Below, piece after piece: positions 1-8,792 of a stretch of DNA of 64,000 bases. This DNA is from Bin5 sp965261695 (GTDB taxonomy: Bacteria; Chloroflexota; Anaerolineae; Caldilineales; Caldilineaceae): the NCBI GenBank assembly GCA_965261695.1, contig OZ253474.1:4092001-4156000 (forward strand), given 5' to 3'. The first letter of the stretch is position 1. Each line of letters opens with the position of its first letter. The position numbers and the translations under genes are program-made. The notes under the pieces are model-generated. The model was not told where the DNA came from and searched no databases. It saw only the letters and a program-made list of their open reading frames with translations.

Positions 1-108
1 CACGAAGGCACGCTGACGGAGGTGGAGAGCGACCTCGCCAACCCGCCGGTCTATCTGCCCGCGGATGCGGCGATCGTGCGGGAGACGATCCAGCGCAGAC
101 TGGCGTAA
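1..108 (+). CDS. C-terminal fragment of an unidentified protein
   Basis: An open frame enters from the left edge and stops at the TAA at 106-108, leaving 35 residues. It ends in a charged helix (IVRETIQRRLA) preceded by a Pro-rich stretch (NPPVYLPADA). Codon use resembles the neighbouring genes, so it is probably the tail of a real gene whose start lies outside the window. The fragment is too short to assign a family. Confidence 0.5.
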   Translation, partial: HEGTLTEVESDLANPPVYLPADAAIVRETIQRRLA

Positions 109-194
109 TCGGGTCGGGCTGTGTCGGTGCCTCCACAGTTGGACGAAAGGCAGTTCATGCTCCCATCATCCGCCCGACGGCATCCTCGAGCGCA

Positions 195-1001
195 GTGAAC
201 GAAGAAACCAAAGCGCATCCCCTCGACTACCACTCCACCTTCTTTTCCCAGGGGAGCATGGACTTTACCTGGGAAGAATTGACGGACGCCAAGCGGGCGC
301 AGCACTTCGCAGACTGGCAGGCCGGCAAGGGTCTGATCGGCGGCGATCCCCGCAAGCGTCCGCATTTCGACATTTTACCTGCGTGGGGGCTGGACCGGCC
401 TTTTGTACGCGCGCTGGCGCTGAATGACAGCCGCGCCGCCAATGGCGAGCGCTTCCGCCACGAGATTGCCAGCGCGCGCCCGCTGGAGATAGAGATCGGA
501 TTCGGGCGCGGTGATTTTCTGCTCGACCGGGCCGCGCGCATGCCCGCGCGACCGTTCGTCGGTTTCGAGGTGAAGACCAAGGCGGTGCGTCTGGCGTTGC
601 GCCGGGTGGAAAAGCGGGGTCTGGAAAATTTGTGGCTGAGCGACGATGACGTACGCGTGGGTCTGCCACTGGCGATCCCCGATCGGCGGGTTGATGCGAT
701 GCACGTGCTATTCCCCGACCCCTGGTGGAAGGCGCAGCACAAGCTCAAGCGTCTGTTTTCGCCCCCGTTCGTTGACCTACTGGCGGCCAAGATACGCCCC
801 GGCGGCTATCTGCACTTCAAGAGTGACGTCGAACAGTACGGCCAACTGGTGCGCCATCTGCTATCCCGCCATGCCGCCTTCTGCGACCACCGCCCGGAAC
901 TGGCTGCGCGGGTCGGCCCCTATGTCCCGACCCACCGGGAGCACTGGTGCCTTCAGAACGGCAAGCCGGTGTGGGCCTACTATTTTTCCCGGCGGGACTA
1001 A
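195..1001 (+). CDS. trmB: tRNA (guanine-N7-)-methyltransferase TrmB
   Basis: A SAM-dependent enzyme of 268 aa that would methylate N7 of G46 in the tRNA variable loop. The SAM-binding glycine motif IGFGRGDFL lies near residues 101-109. The family hallmark LFPDPWWK is near 172-179 and is followed by a basic stretch (HKLKRLF), as in TrmB proteins (usually LFFPDPWPKKRH). The roughly 90 residues before the SAM motif are longer than in many bacterial TrmBs and may include a lineage-specific N-terminal extension. The ATG at 195 is the first good start in frame. The gene stands alone, 70 bp before the OLD-type nuclease. Family assignment is firm. Confidence 0.9.
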   Translation: MNEETKAHPLDYHSTFFSQGSMDFTWEELTDAKRAQHFADWQAGKGLIGGDPRKRPHFDILPAWGLDRPFVRALALNDSRAANGERFRHEIASARPLEIEIGFGRGDFLLDRAARMPARPFVGFEVKTKAVRLALRRVEKRGLENLWLSDDDVRVGLPLAIPDRRVDAMHVLFPDPWWKAQHKLKRLFSPPFVDLLAAKIRPGGYLHFKSDVEQYGQLVRHLLSRHAAFCDHRPELAARVGPYVPTHREHWCLQNGKPVWAYYFSRRD

Positions 1002-1071
1002 TCGTAGCGGACTATCTGACAGCAGACAGCGGCGCAGCCATTTCGTCACGCCAGAGTAGGGGAGGTCAACT

Positions 1072-2835
1072 TTGCTGACAAACTTGAAGATTCGAAATTT
1101 CAAGCGATTTGATGAGGTTGACATTCCGCTGGGAACGTCAGTAGTCTTCATCGGCCCCAACAATTCCGGCAAGACGGCTGCGCTGCAAGCGCTCGCATTG
1201 TGGAACAGGGGGCTTCTCAGTTGGCAGGAAAAGTATCGAGGCAAGCCGGCGCCAAGGAGTCGTCCAGTCGTCACGATCAATCGCCGCGATCTGATTGCGA
1301 TTTCAGTTCCCAAGGCAGATCTCCTGTGGCGCAACCTGCGCACTCGCCTAGGCACCAAGATAGACGGCAAGCCGGGCACACAGAATGTCCGAATCGACAT
1401 TGTCGTTGACGGCCTTTCGGATGACGACAAGTCATGGAGCTGCGGTCTGGAATTTGACTATGCCAATCCAGAGGCATTCTACTGTCGTCCCTTGCGGGTA
1501 GGCGGCGAGACGAAAACAGTGGACAGAATGCAGATCCCTGCCCAGGCGCTACAGACAAAGATCGCGTATCTTCCACCGATGTCGGGGCTGGCTGCGGACG
1601 AGCCGAGGTTGGAATTGGGTCGGATCAACGTTCTGATTGGGGAAGGTCAGACCGCTCAGGTACTTCGCAACTTGTGTCACAACTTGGCGGAGAACAGGGA
1701 GCAAGAGTGGAGGAAAGTTCAAGAGCATATTCAAGAGCTATTCGGTGTGAAGCTGAATAAACCGGAATATATCGCTGAGCGTGGTGAAATCACGATGTCC
1801 TATAGTGAGCCGCCCTCCACTGCTTCCCTGGCACTCTCCTCATCGGGCAGAGGGTTGCAGCAGACGTTGCTCCTGCTTGCTTATCTATTTGCGAATCCCA
1901 AATCGGTCTTGCTCTTGGACGAGCCGGATGCCAATCTGGAAATATTGCGTCAACGAGAGAATTATCGATTACTGTCAGACATCGCCCACGAGGTGGATAG
2001 TCAAATCATCGCAGCCAGCCACTCCGAGGTTGTCCTAAATGAGGCCGCTGGCCGCGACACTGTTGTGGCTTTCGTTGGCCAACCACATAGAATTGACGGC
2101 AGCTCCGCTCAGGCGCAGGTGGAGAAGGCATTAAACCAGATCGGTTATGAGGACTACTATCAGGCAAAGCAGACTGGGTGGGTTCTCTATCTTGAGGGCC
2201 CGACTGACCTTTCTAACCTGCGCTCGCTTGCGCAGAAGCTGAATCACTCTGCTATGTATATTCTCGACCGTCCATTTGTAGTCTATGTGGGGAATCAACC
2301 AGGTAGAGCTCGAGATCACTTCTTTGGGCTGCGTGAAGCCAAACCTGGTCTGGTTGGAATCGTGATCAATGACAAAGATGCACCAAGCGGGGAAGTCGCT
2401 CTACCATTGCATGCAATTCGGTGGAAGAAAAGGGAAATTGAAAACTATTTTGCTTCGCCCGACATCTTGAGAGAGCATGCAAGAACTACAGTACCTGATG
2501 ACTGGCCTGATTCAGGGCCGATTTTTTCGGAAACTAGGGAACAGGAACGAGACCGGCGCGCCGCAATTATGGATGAAGTCATTCAGTTTCTCGTACCCCC
2601 AGTTGCGTTGCAGGATTTCACTCATAGTTTCTGGACAGATGGCAAGGGGAGTGATTTCCTGGATAGTGCTTTTTCAGAATTCTACTTGAGGGTTGGACTC
2701 CGCAATCCCATGAGCAAGTCGACCTATCATCGCCTGGCCGCGCTGGCTCAGCCCGATGAACTGGACCAGGAAATAATCGACGTGCTGGATCATATCGTAG
2801 AGGTCGCCCAGCAAGCAAGACCGGCCGGAGACTGA
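1072..2835 (+). CDS. OLD-family ATP-dependent endonuclease (AAA ATPase with Toprim domain)
   Basis: A 587-aa protein with an SMC/RecF-like ATPase head and a C-terminal Toprim nuclease domain, the layout of overcoming-lysogenisation-defect (OLD) proteins. The Walker A motif GPNNSGKT is at residues 28-35. The ABC-like signature region (SSSGRGLQQ) and Walker B (LLLDEPDANLE, about 281-291) follow. The Toprim acidic residues are visible in LYLEGPTDL (about 373) and INDKDA (about 431). The start is TTG at 1072, chosen because AGGGGAGG lies at 1058-1065 and no ATG fits. Base composition is visibly more AT-rich than trmB upstream, which suggests acquisition by transfer. No partner helicase (GajB-like) is adjacent, so it looks like a single-gene class 1 type. 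A role in phage defence is family-based inference. Confidence 0.82.
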   Translation: MLTNLKIRNFKRFDEVDIPLGTSVVFIGPNNSGKTAALQALALWNRGLLSWQEKYRGKPAPRSRPVVTINRRDLIAISVPKADLLWRNLRTRLGTKIDGKPGTQNVRIDIVVDGLSDDDKSWSCGLEFDYANPEAFYCRPLRVGGETKTVDRMQIPAQALQTKIAYLPPMSGLAADEPRLELGRINVLIGEGQTAQVLRNLCHNLAENREQEWRKVQEHIQELFGVKLNKPEYIAERGEITMSYSEPPSTASLALSSSGRGLQQTLLLLAYLFANPKSVLLLDEPDANLEILRQRENYRLLSDIAHEVDSQIIAASHSEVVLNEAAGRDTVVAFVGQPHRIDGSSAQAQVEKALNQIGYEDYYQAKQTGWVLYLEGPTDLSNLRSLAQKLNHSAMYILDRPFVVYVGNQPGRARDHFFGLREAKPGLVGIVINDKDAPSGEVALPLHAIRWKKREIENYFASPDILREHARTTVPDDWPDSGPIFSETREQERDRRAAIMDEVIQFLVPPVALQDFTHSFWTDGKGSDFLDSAFSEFYLRVGLRNPMSKSTYHRLAALAQPDELDQEIIDVLDHIVEVAQQARPAGD

Positions 2836-2870
2836 GAAGGGGGTGTGCTGCATTCGGCAGCAATTCGCGG

Positions 2871-3395
2871 TCAGCGGCTGTGGGCGAGGTGAATCTGCTG
2901 GCGCAGTTCGCGGCGGGCGGTGTTCAGATTCTCCTTGATCTTGAAGAAGACGGCCTCGGTGACCTCCATCTCCTGCGAGATTAGCAGCACTTCCAGGGTC
3001 TCTACCACGCGCAGAACTTTCGCCTCCAACAGCTCCACGGTCGTCGCGTAGAGTGATTCCGGCAGGAAGTAGAGGAGTATGACCAGCCCCCACATACTGA
3101 ACGCCAGAATCCTGTTCCCCGCCACACCAAGCTGTTCACGCAGAAGAAAGAGCAAGGCAAGCCAGAGGAGGAAGGCCGCAGCCATCAGATCGTAGCGGGT
3201 GATGGGACGGGCCGCGCTGATGTCGTGCAAGGCGGGCGCCAGTTGATCATAGGTCTTCAGCCGCGCCAACCACAGGTTGAATCTTCGGCACTGCTGGCGG
3301 TTGACCCTGTTCTGATCAAAGAGGGCCAATTCCAGCGCGCGTTCCCGGCATTGGTCGGCCAGTTCGTAAAACTCTTTGCGCGTTAGTTCTGTCAT
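2871..3395 (-). CDS. hypothetical membrane protein with two transmembrane helices
   Basis: A 174-aa protein with a charged N-terminal helical region, two adjacent hydrophobic segments (around MAAAFLLWLALLFLL and WGLVILLYFLP), and a C-terminal amphipathic helical part rich in Glu, Leu and Arg. I chose the ATG at 3395 because upstream in-frame codons look non-coding (Cys- and Pro-rich, no ribosome site). The topology suggests a hairpin membrane anchor with cytoplasmic helices at both ends. I do not recognise a family. It converges with the OLD-type gene, whose end is 35 bp away. Confidence 0.6.
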   Translation of the reverse strand: MTELTRKEFYELADQCRERALELALFDQNRVNRQQCRRFNLWLARLKTYDQLAPALHDISAARPITRYDLMAAAFLLWLALLFLLREQLGVAGNRILAFSMWGLVILLYFLPESLYATTVELLEAKVLRVVETLEVLLISQEMEVTEAVFFKIKENLNTARRELRQQIHLAHSR

Positions 3396-3596
3396 GAATC
3401 GAAACAGCAGGAAGTTCGGGTCAAGCCTTCCGCTGCAGCAGGCGGGACACATCGTCGCGCCGCCTCCCGCCTGTCGAACGGACAGGTCGGATTGAAGGTA
3501 AGGCTGCCGCAACAGAATCGCCGGGGTATTCTTCTTACGCGGAAATCTTTACGCCGGTGTTCATTTTGACCGATGCCGAGTATAGCCGCTCTGCAA

Positions 3597-4628
3597 TCAG
3601 GTAAGCCACAGGGGCAACAGCCACAGCAACCCAGCCAAAATCACCCCGCTTATGGCGTATTCCACGGTTGCAATGCCGGCCTGCCGCGAGAAAGGCCAGA
3701 CTCGTGCGCGTGCGAATGCCCGCAAAAAAAGGGGGAAAGCTCCCAGGACGAGAATGGTCCACACCGAGACTGCGCCGATCGCCATCAACAGAATCAGACC
3801 AATAAAGCCGGCCACTGACAGAATCGCCGCTATGTCCAGGGCGCGTTCGGGACCAAACACGACCACCAATGTGCGTCTTCGCATCCGCCAGTCGCGGTGC
3901 CAGCTATAGAAAGAGTAAGAGAGGTGGGCCAGCCACGCGAATGTCGCCGGCGCGAAGGCAATCCACAGGACCAAGCGGGTGATGGCACCGGTCAGGGCAA
4001 AGTAGGTTCCCAGCAGAGGAATGACACCTATCCCCAGCCAGTAGGCGAGGTCGCCGAGCCACCAGAATCTGCGGGCGTAGCGCACGACCGGCCATATCGA
4101 GACCCCGCACATCAGCCCGCTGATCAGCGCGAAGAACCAGAAAGGCCAGCCGACGAAGACGCCCAACCAGATTGCAGCCAGCAGGTAGATCGTCGCTGCC
4201 ATCAGGCCAAGGCTGAGGAACGTTTCGGCGCGCAACAGGCCTTGTTGCATCCAGTCGTAGCCGTCGAAGAGCAGTGGGGGTGTCTGACGGGGGGCGCTCT
4301 GCTCGTTCACAAGCGCATTGGACTGTCCTTCGAAGCGGATGTAGCGTCTAAAGTCCACATACGCACCCAGGAAATTGCAGGCCAGCGCCAGCGCGCCGAA
4401 GTTGAACAGCAACACGAGCGCCCACCAGATGCTGACTGTTTCGACCTGCCAGCGCGCCGTGGCCGCCCCCCACAAGACCGGTGTCAGCAGCGCGGGAACC
4501 GCCCGCATCCGCCCCATTTGGGCGATCACTCTGAAGAAACCGACTCTGATTGTGCCGGCGCGGTCGTGGTGGGCGGCGGGCGCGTCGGCTCCGCTCCTGT
4601 TCAAATTTGATGAAATATGGTTGAACAT
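3597..4628 (-). CDS. UbiA-like polytopic membrane protein
   Basis: A 343-aa protein with about eight hydrophobic segments. Spacing and the MRAVPALLTPVLWGAA start resemble UbiA/MenA prenyltransferases, which transfer isoprenoid chains to aromatic acceptors at the membrane. The segment NFLGAYVDFRRYIRFEG sits where UbiA enzymes have an Asp-rich NDxxDxxxD motif, but only one Asp is kept. It may therefore be a divergent or catalytically altered member. The ATG at 4628 has a weak purine-rich site upstream (GCGGA). It is a single gene, 71 bp beyond the end of the glycosyltransferase-like gene on the same strand, so co-transcription is possible. The family call is tentative. Confidence 0.5.
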   Translation of the reverse strand: MFNHISSNLNRSGADAPAAHHDRAGTIRVGFFRVIAQMGRMRAVPALLTPVLWGAATARWQVETVSIWWALVLLFNFGALALACNFLGAYVDFRRYIRFEGQSNALVNEQSAPRQTPPLLFDGYDWMQQGLLRAETFLSLGLMAATIYLLAAIWLGVFVGWPFWFFALISGLMCGVSIWPVVRYARRFWWLGDLAYWLGIGVIPLLGTYFALTGAITRLVLWIAFAPATFAWLAHLSYSFYSWHRDWRMRRRTLVVVFGPERALDIAAILSVAGFIGLILLMAIGAVSVWTILVLGAFPLFLRAFARARVWPFSRQAGIATVEYAISGVILAGLLWLLPLWLT

Positions 4629-4699
4629 TTTCCGCTCAAGAACAATGGCACACGGACACGCCTACATTCTAGCATCTATATCCCGTATGCTCAACCACG

Positions 4700-6472
4700 T
4701 CAGTATTGGACCCGCCAGCGCTCGTACAGCGGCGTGCCGTTGCGCTGCAGATATGCCTGCTCCAGTTGCAGGCTGCCGTTGCGCGCCATGACCAGACGCT
4801 CAAATGCGGCGCGCCTCCCTTGAAAAAGCTCGTTCCCCGGTGTGCGCAGCAGGTAGACATTGTCCGCATTGTCCAGAAAATGTTCGAGACGCCGATAAAA
4901 CGCCTCGTCCGGTTCAAGCAGCGAAGCGTACCCGAATATTTCAATCGGCGTAACACTTCCTTCGCTCAGAAATCGGATCGGCGCCTCCAGCCCCCAATCC
5001 AGGACTATCGGCGCGCCCAGCCCGCCGTAGCGCAGGTCGAAGGCGAGATTGTAGGAGGCATCCGAGTGGTCAATCAGGCCGCCGCTGCGGGTCAGCGCGA
5101 TGTGGTAGGCGGTTGTCGCCCGCAAATTGAGCAGGGCGCAGGCGCAGATCAGGAGCGCAAGGAGAAATTGAAGCGCAGGCACACGGCCAATATAAGGAAT
5201 CAATGGGCCGCGTGCCGCGATTGCTCGCAGCTGTTGAAATATCCTGTGGCCGCTGCGGGGCAGACCTGCTTTACCGTCATCGGCCCTGCCCCTGGAATTG
5301 GACCATCTCCACAATTCGTGGAGACCAAGGCCGGTTACAGCGATCATCAAGGGGTGTAGCAACGCATAGTGGGTGACAAACAGATCGCTGACTGTGAAGA
5401 GACTGGCCCCAAACGCCATTGCCTGCAGCAGCAGCGGCGGACCGACCAGCCGGCGCCCTGTGGGCAGCGCCAAAGCCGCTGCCGGCAGCGCCAGCGCCAG
5501 CCACTGCGCCAGAGGATTCTGTTGGATTGTGCCCAGATACCAGAAGTGGTTGCCGCCCAAGGTCTGGAGCACCTGCTGCCAGCGCACCGTGGCGTTCGTC
5601 CATATGGCCGCATTGCTTACGCCATAGTAGCTGCTGCCGAGATTCTGCGTGATCGAAGCCAGGGTGCCGCCCGTCTGTAGATTGAACAGGATGAAGGGAG
5701 CCAGAGGCAGCAGAAAGGCCAGAAAAGCGGTAGGGAACAACACAAGGGGACGAAAGCGCAACCTCCTCTGCCCTTTGAACTGATGGGCGTTTCTTGTCCG
5801 CTGCCACAGCCACCAACCGGCGCATCCCAGGCCAAACGGCAGTATGATCCAGGCGGCCAGCAGCTTCGCATAGAGGGCCAGCCCGGCGCAGAAGGCCGCG
5901 AGAATCAGGGCGCGAGCCTGCCCGTACCGCAGCCAGCGCAGTGCCTGCCACATGCAGGCAAAGGTGAGTGGGAATGTAGCATTCGTAACAAAGATGCCCT
6001 GTCGCTGCCAGAACACAAAACTGGGCGCGGCGGCCAGGAGTGTCAGGCAAGTGAGAGCAGCCGGAGCGATGGGGGCGGCGGGCGCAGACTTGCGCGCGCA
6101 GAGGGCCAGCCATTCAGAGATTGTGCGCTCCAGCGCCAGCAGGCCGAGGACGGCCAGAAAGAGGGGCAGCAGACGAAGATTGGGCACGCCGATGCCGGTT
6201 GCCGCCAGAAATGGCAGGGCCAGATAGACATTCAACGCGCCGATGTAATCCTGCACCATCAAGGGCAGTTCCAGGCCGAAGATGGAGACGGTCGCGCCGC
6301 GAAAGGCGGTCACCGGCGCGCGATGGAGCAACTCCATCGCGTTGACGCCCGCCTCTTTGGCCTCGTCGTAGTGGAGGCCCGGCAGACCCAACTGGTATGC
6401 GGCCAGAGAAAGAAAAAGGCCGACCGTTGCAGCCAGCCAGCCTAGCCGTCTCTTCGCCTGCCCGCGTGTCAT
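4700..6472 (-). CDS. GT39/ArnT-like polytopic glycosyltransferase-like membrane protein
   Basis: A 590-aa protein with roughly ten or more transmembrane helices and a soluble C-terminal part. It has the GT-C fold pattern: the first periplasmic loop carries an acidic pair (GLHYDEAKEAG, near residues 30-40), as in dolichyl/polyprenyl-phosphate-sugar-dependent transferases. The substrate cannot be read from the sequence. The ATG at 6472 is chosen because it overlaps the TGA of the FecR-like gene as ATGA (6469-6472), indicating translational coupling; a further in-frame ATG lies upstream. It is the last gene of the HEAT/TPR/FecR operon, which suggests that envelope glycosylation or glycan sensing is the operon's theme. 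Confidence 0.65.
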   Translation of the reverse strand: MTRGQAKRRLGWLAATVGLFLSLAAYQLGLPGLHYDEAKEAGVNAMELLHRAPVTAFRGATVSIFGLELPLMVQDYIGALNVYLALPFLAATGIGVPNLRLLPLFLAVLGLLALERTISEWLALCARKSAPAAPIAPAALTCLTLLAAAPSFVFWQRQGIFVTNATFPLTFACMWQALRWLRYGQARALILAAFCAGLALYAKLLAAWIILPFGLGCAGWWLWQRTRNAHQFKGQRRLRFRPLVLFPTAFLAFLLPLAPFILFNLQTGGTLASITQNLGSSYYGVSNAAIWTNATVRWQQVLQTLGGNHFWYLGTIQQNPLAQWLALALPAAALALPTGRRLVGPPLLLQAMAFGASLFTVSDLFVTHYALLHPLMIAVTGLGLHELWRWSNSRGRADDGKAGLPRSGHRIFQQLRAIAARGPLIPYIGRVPALQFLLALLICACALLNLRATTAYHIALTRSGGLIDHSDASYNLAFDLRYGGLGAPIVLDWGLEAPIRFLSEGSVTPIEIFGYASLLEPDEAFYRRLEHFLDNADNVYLLRTPGNELFQGRRAAFERLVMARNGSLQLEQAYLQRNGTPLYERWRVQY

Positions 6473-7764
6473 TCGACGATCAACTCCACATCGCTGGCTA
6501 ACGCTTCGTAGTTCCATCCACTGGCGTAGATGCGGATGCTATCAATGCGGGCAGGCCGTGTCGACGCCAGAACTTCCATCAGATTGTCTGATTCATAGCT
6601 AAACCAGGGGAAAACTTCGATCTTTTCGCCTCCGTGCAGCGGCCATCCCGGTCGCGGGTCCAGGTAGTAGAAACCGTAACCCCAATGCTCGACCTTGCCG
6701 TAAATATCCGTATAAGTCATCTCGAAGCGCAAGGGGAATTCAGAGCTTTGCTCGCCCGCGCCTTCGAGACTCTGCCATATCAATTTGACGTCCAGCTTGA
6801 CCACAAGAGAGTCATAGCTATGCACATCCTGATCGACATCTTGGCGGATGCCCACTTCGGTATGAATACCGTCTTCGCCTTTGCGGAAAAAGAGTGCGAC
6901 CTGTCGCCCGTCCCGTTCAAGGAATTCGACGGTTCCCGGCGTGGTATAGGGCGGTTCGAAGTAGTCTTCCCACACCTGGCTAAGCGGGCTGTCGAATCCG
7001 CTGCTGCGCAGTAGGTTGTGTTCAGCCGGAAGCGGTGGCAATGTCGTCCCCTTCGCTTGCATCCAGGTGCGCAGGCCCGGTTCAATCACTCCCGCCTCTT
7101 GCCCCTGCTGAAAGAGTCTGGCAACACCCTGTTTCACCACCACTTCACTGCTCTCCGCGTTGACGATAAAGGCGTAATTCCCCTCCTCCAGAAGGGCTTC
7201 GCCATGGGGTGTCTCGATCTGGACTTCAACCGGTCGATCCAGTGCGCTGCGCGTGAATAGCCGCACCTGCCCCGCCAGAAGGCGTAAGCGAACCGTATAT
7301 GGCTGATTGCTGCCGGCAAAGTAGGGGCGGCGACTCCGTACAATCTCCAGCGATGTGCCGGGATAGAGGAGAATGGTCCCCATCAATTCATCGCTCTGGC
7401 CGTTGACAGGAAGGCCCAGTTCTCCTTGGGTGGCGGCGCCGGTCGCTTCCAGCCGGCTGCCTTCGCTGATGTTATCGCGTCTGTCGGTAAGGGCGATCGG
7501 TTGATCGGAGCGAGGCGGGTAGAGGAGAACCGTTCCGATGGTTGGATCGAAGCGCAAGTACTGTTTCACCGCGGTAGAGTGGTAGAGTTCCCGTAGCGCC
7601 ATGGGGAAGCCTATCAACAGCACTAGAAAGATGGCAAAGGCGCCCACAAGGACCACCCAAGCCAGACGCTCCGGACGTTCGCGCCAGCGCGGCAGAGGTG
7701 TTTCTTGGGCGGACGTCGCCGTTTCAACAGTGGCGCCAGGCGATACCGACGGGTCTGCTGTCAT
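6469..7764 (-). CDS. FecR-domain-like single-pass membrane protein
   Basis: A 431-aa protein with a Pro- and Arg-containing cytoplasmic N-terminus, one transmembrane helix (about residues 34-56, WVVLVGAFAIFLVLLIG) and a large extracytoplasmic part. Residues about 150-225 resemble a FecR domain, with beta-rich repeats such as LLAGQVRLF, VQIETPHGEALLEEG and EVVVKQGVARL. The C-terminal third looks like a beta-sandwich or carbohydrate-binding module with many aromatic residues (GYGFYYLDPRPGW). Its stop overlaps the glycosyltransferase-like start and its own ATG overlaps the TPR gene's stop, both by 4 bases. Surface sensing or scaffolding is inference. No FecI-like sigma factor lies nearby, so classical FecR signalling is unlikely. 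Confidence 0.65.
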   Translation of the reverse strand: MTADPSVSPGATVETATSAQETPLPRWRERPERLAWVVLVGAFAIFLVLLIGFPMALRELYHSTAVKQYLRFDPTIGTVLLYPPRSDQPIALTDRRDNISEGSRLEATGAATQGELGLPVNGQSDELMGTILLYPGTSLEIVRSRRPYFAGSNQPYTVRLRLLAGQVRLFTRSALDRPVEVQIETPHGEALLEEGNYAFIVNAESSEVVVKQGVARLFQQGQEAGVIEPGLRTWMQAKGTTLPPLPAEHNLLRSSGFDSPLSQVWEDYFEPPYTTPGTVEFLERDGRQVALFFRKGEDGIHTEVGIRQDVDQDVHSYDSLVVKLDVKLIWQSLEGAGEQSSEFPLRFEMTYTDIYGKVEHWGYGFYYLDPRPGWPLHGGEKIEVFPWFSYESDNLMEVLASTRPARIDSIRIYASGWNYEALASDVELIVE

Positions 7765-8369
7765 TGCGAGGACTCATTCCCGTTATTTGCCGAAGCGCGC
7801 GGCTGTCGCGCGCGGCCGTCACTCTTTTCGCGCTCTCTTTCGACGAGCTGCGCGCTGAGCTTGTCCATCCAGTACCGGGCGTCATGGTCGTTAGGATTGA
7901 TCTCCAAGGCGCGTTGAAACATGGCGGATGAGCGGCTCAAGTTGCCTTGCTGCTTGTATATCAAACCGAGGTGATAGTGGACGTTGGAGGCGCTGGGATC
8001 GATCCAGAGCGCCTTTTCGTAGGCGCTGATTGCCCTTGCCTGGTGTTTCGGGCCGGACGTTTCCAGGCGGCCCAGAAAGGCGGCGGCCAGGTTTGTCCAG
8101 AGGAGCGCGTTGTCCGGCGAGACATCCACTGCCTTCCTCAGTATCCTGACCGCCTGCGACCATTTGCGCTGCAAAATCAGGGCGCCGCCCATGTTGATGG
8201 CGATATCCGGGTCGTTCGGCAAGTCCGCCCGCAGAGGTTCCAGCACGGCGATCGCTTCCCCGGGACGGTTGGCCCGCAACAGGCGCGCGCTTTCATTCAG
8301 TTTCGTTCGGTAGTTGGCAGCCGAGCCGCTGTTGTAAGAGGTCGGCTGGCTGAAATTTCTGTCAGTCAT
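7761..8369 (-). CDS. TPR-repeat protein
   Basis: A 202-aa soluble protein made of about four tetratricopeptide repeats. Helical pairs with TPR spacing include the segments around LLRANRPGEAIAVLEPL, LWTNLAAAFLG, ALWIDPSASNVHYHLGLIY and FQRALEINPNDHDARYW. The N-terminus is Ser/Asn-rich and the C-terminus is basic and probably disordered. I chose the ATG at 8369; the longer frame adds 15 residues without support. The TGA overlaps the ATG of the FecR-like gene by 4 bases. It is probably an adaptor in the same complex as the HEAT, FecR-like and glycosyltransferase-like products. Confidence 0.75.
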   Translation of the reverse strand: MTDRNFSQPTSYNSGSAANYRTKLNESARLLRANRPGEAIAVLEPLRADLPNDPDIAINMGGALILQRKWSQAVRILRKAVDVSPDNALLWTNLAAAFLGRLETSGPKHQARAISAYEKALWIDPSASNVHYHLGLIYKQQGNLSRSSAMFQRALEINPNDHDARYWMDKLSAQLVEREREKSDGRARQPRASANNGNESSQ

Positions 8370-8435
8370 CAGCTTTCTTATTCTTTTCGTTCGGGCGTAT
8401 TCATCCCCACACAAAGATGGGCAGGTTTCAACTCC

Positions 8436-8792
8436 TCAACGCGAATCGACCTCCACCGACGCTTCCGCGCCCTCCTCGTCCAAATTGTGGAATACTTCGT
8501 ACTCATCCAGGGTAGGGGCGAAGAACTCGATCACGAACTCATTAGGCAGGCCCATGGGCAACACGAGTTCACTGAGAAGGGCGCGCACAAAAGTTCGTCG
8601 GCGTTCCGGGCTGATGCGCTGTGAGGCCATATCCCAAAGCAGGATCGTTCCGTAAGTGCCCTCGCCCGTGTAGTGAAGATCGAGCTTGCCAATCGTCAGG
8701 GGCTGATCTTCCTCGTCCATCTGGGCCAGATCGAATAACGCGTACTGTTCGGAACTGTTCGTGCGCACCAGGCGCTTTAGCTTCAGGTTCAC
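8436..8792 (-). CDS. hypothetical protein between HEAT and TPR genes
   Basis: A 118-aa acidic protein of unrecognised family. It has alternating beta/alpha character, with conserved-looking strands (QPLTIGKLDLHY, YGTILLWDMA) and a long helix (RRRTFVRALLSELVLPMG). I place the start at the GTG at 8792 because it forms a GTGA overlap with the stop of the HEAT gene (8789-8792). An ATG 12 bases upstream lies inside the HEAT gene. Length and composition suggest a small globular partner protein. Function is unknown. Confidence 0.6.
   Translation of the reverse strand: MNLKLKRLVRTNSSEQYALFDLAQMDEEDQPLTIGKLDLHYTGEGTYGTILLWDMASQRISPERRRTFVRALLSELVLPMGLPNEFVIEFFAPTLDEYEVFHNLDEEGAEASVEVDSR

Noticed and set aside
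6469..7764. FecR partner of an iron-uptake sigma factor system
   Set aside because: No FecI-type sigma factor or TonB receptor is nearby; only the outer domain resembles FecR.
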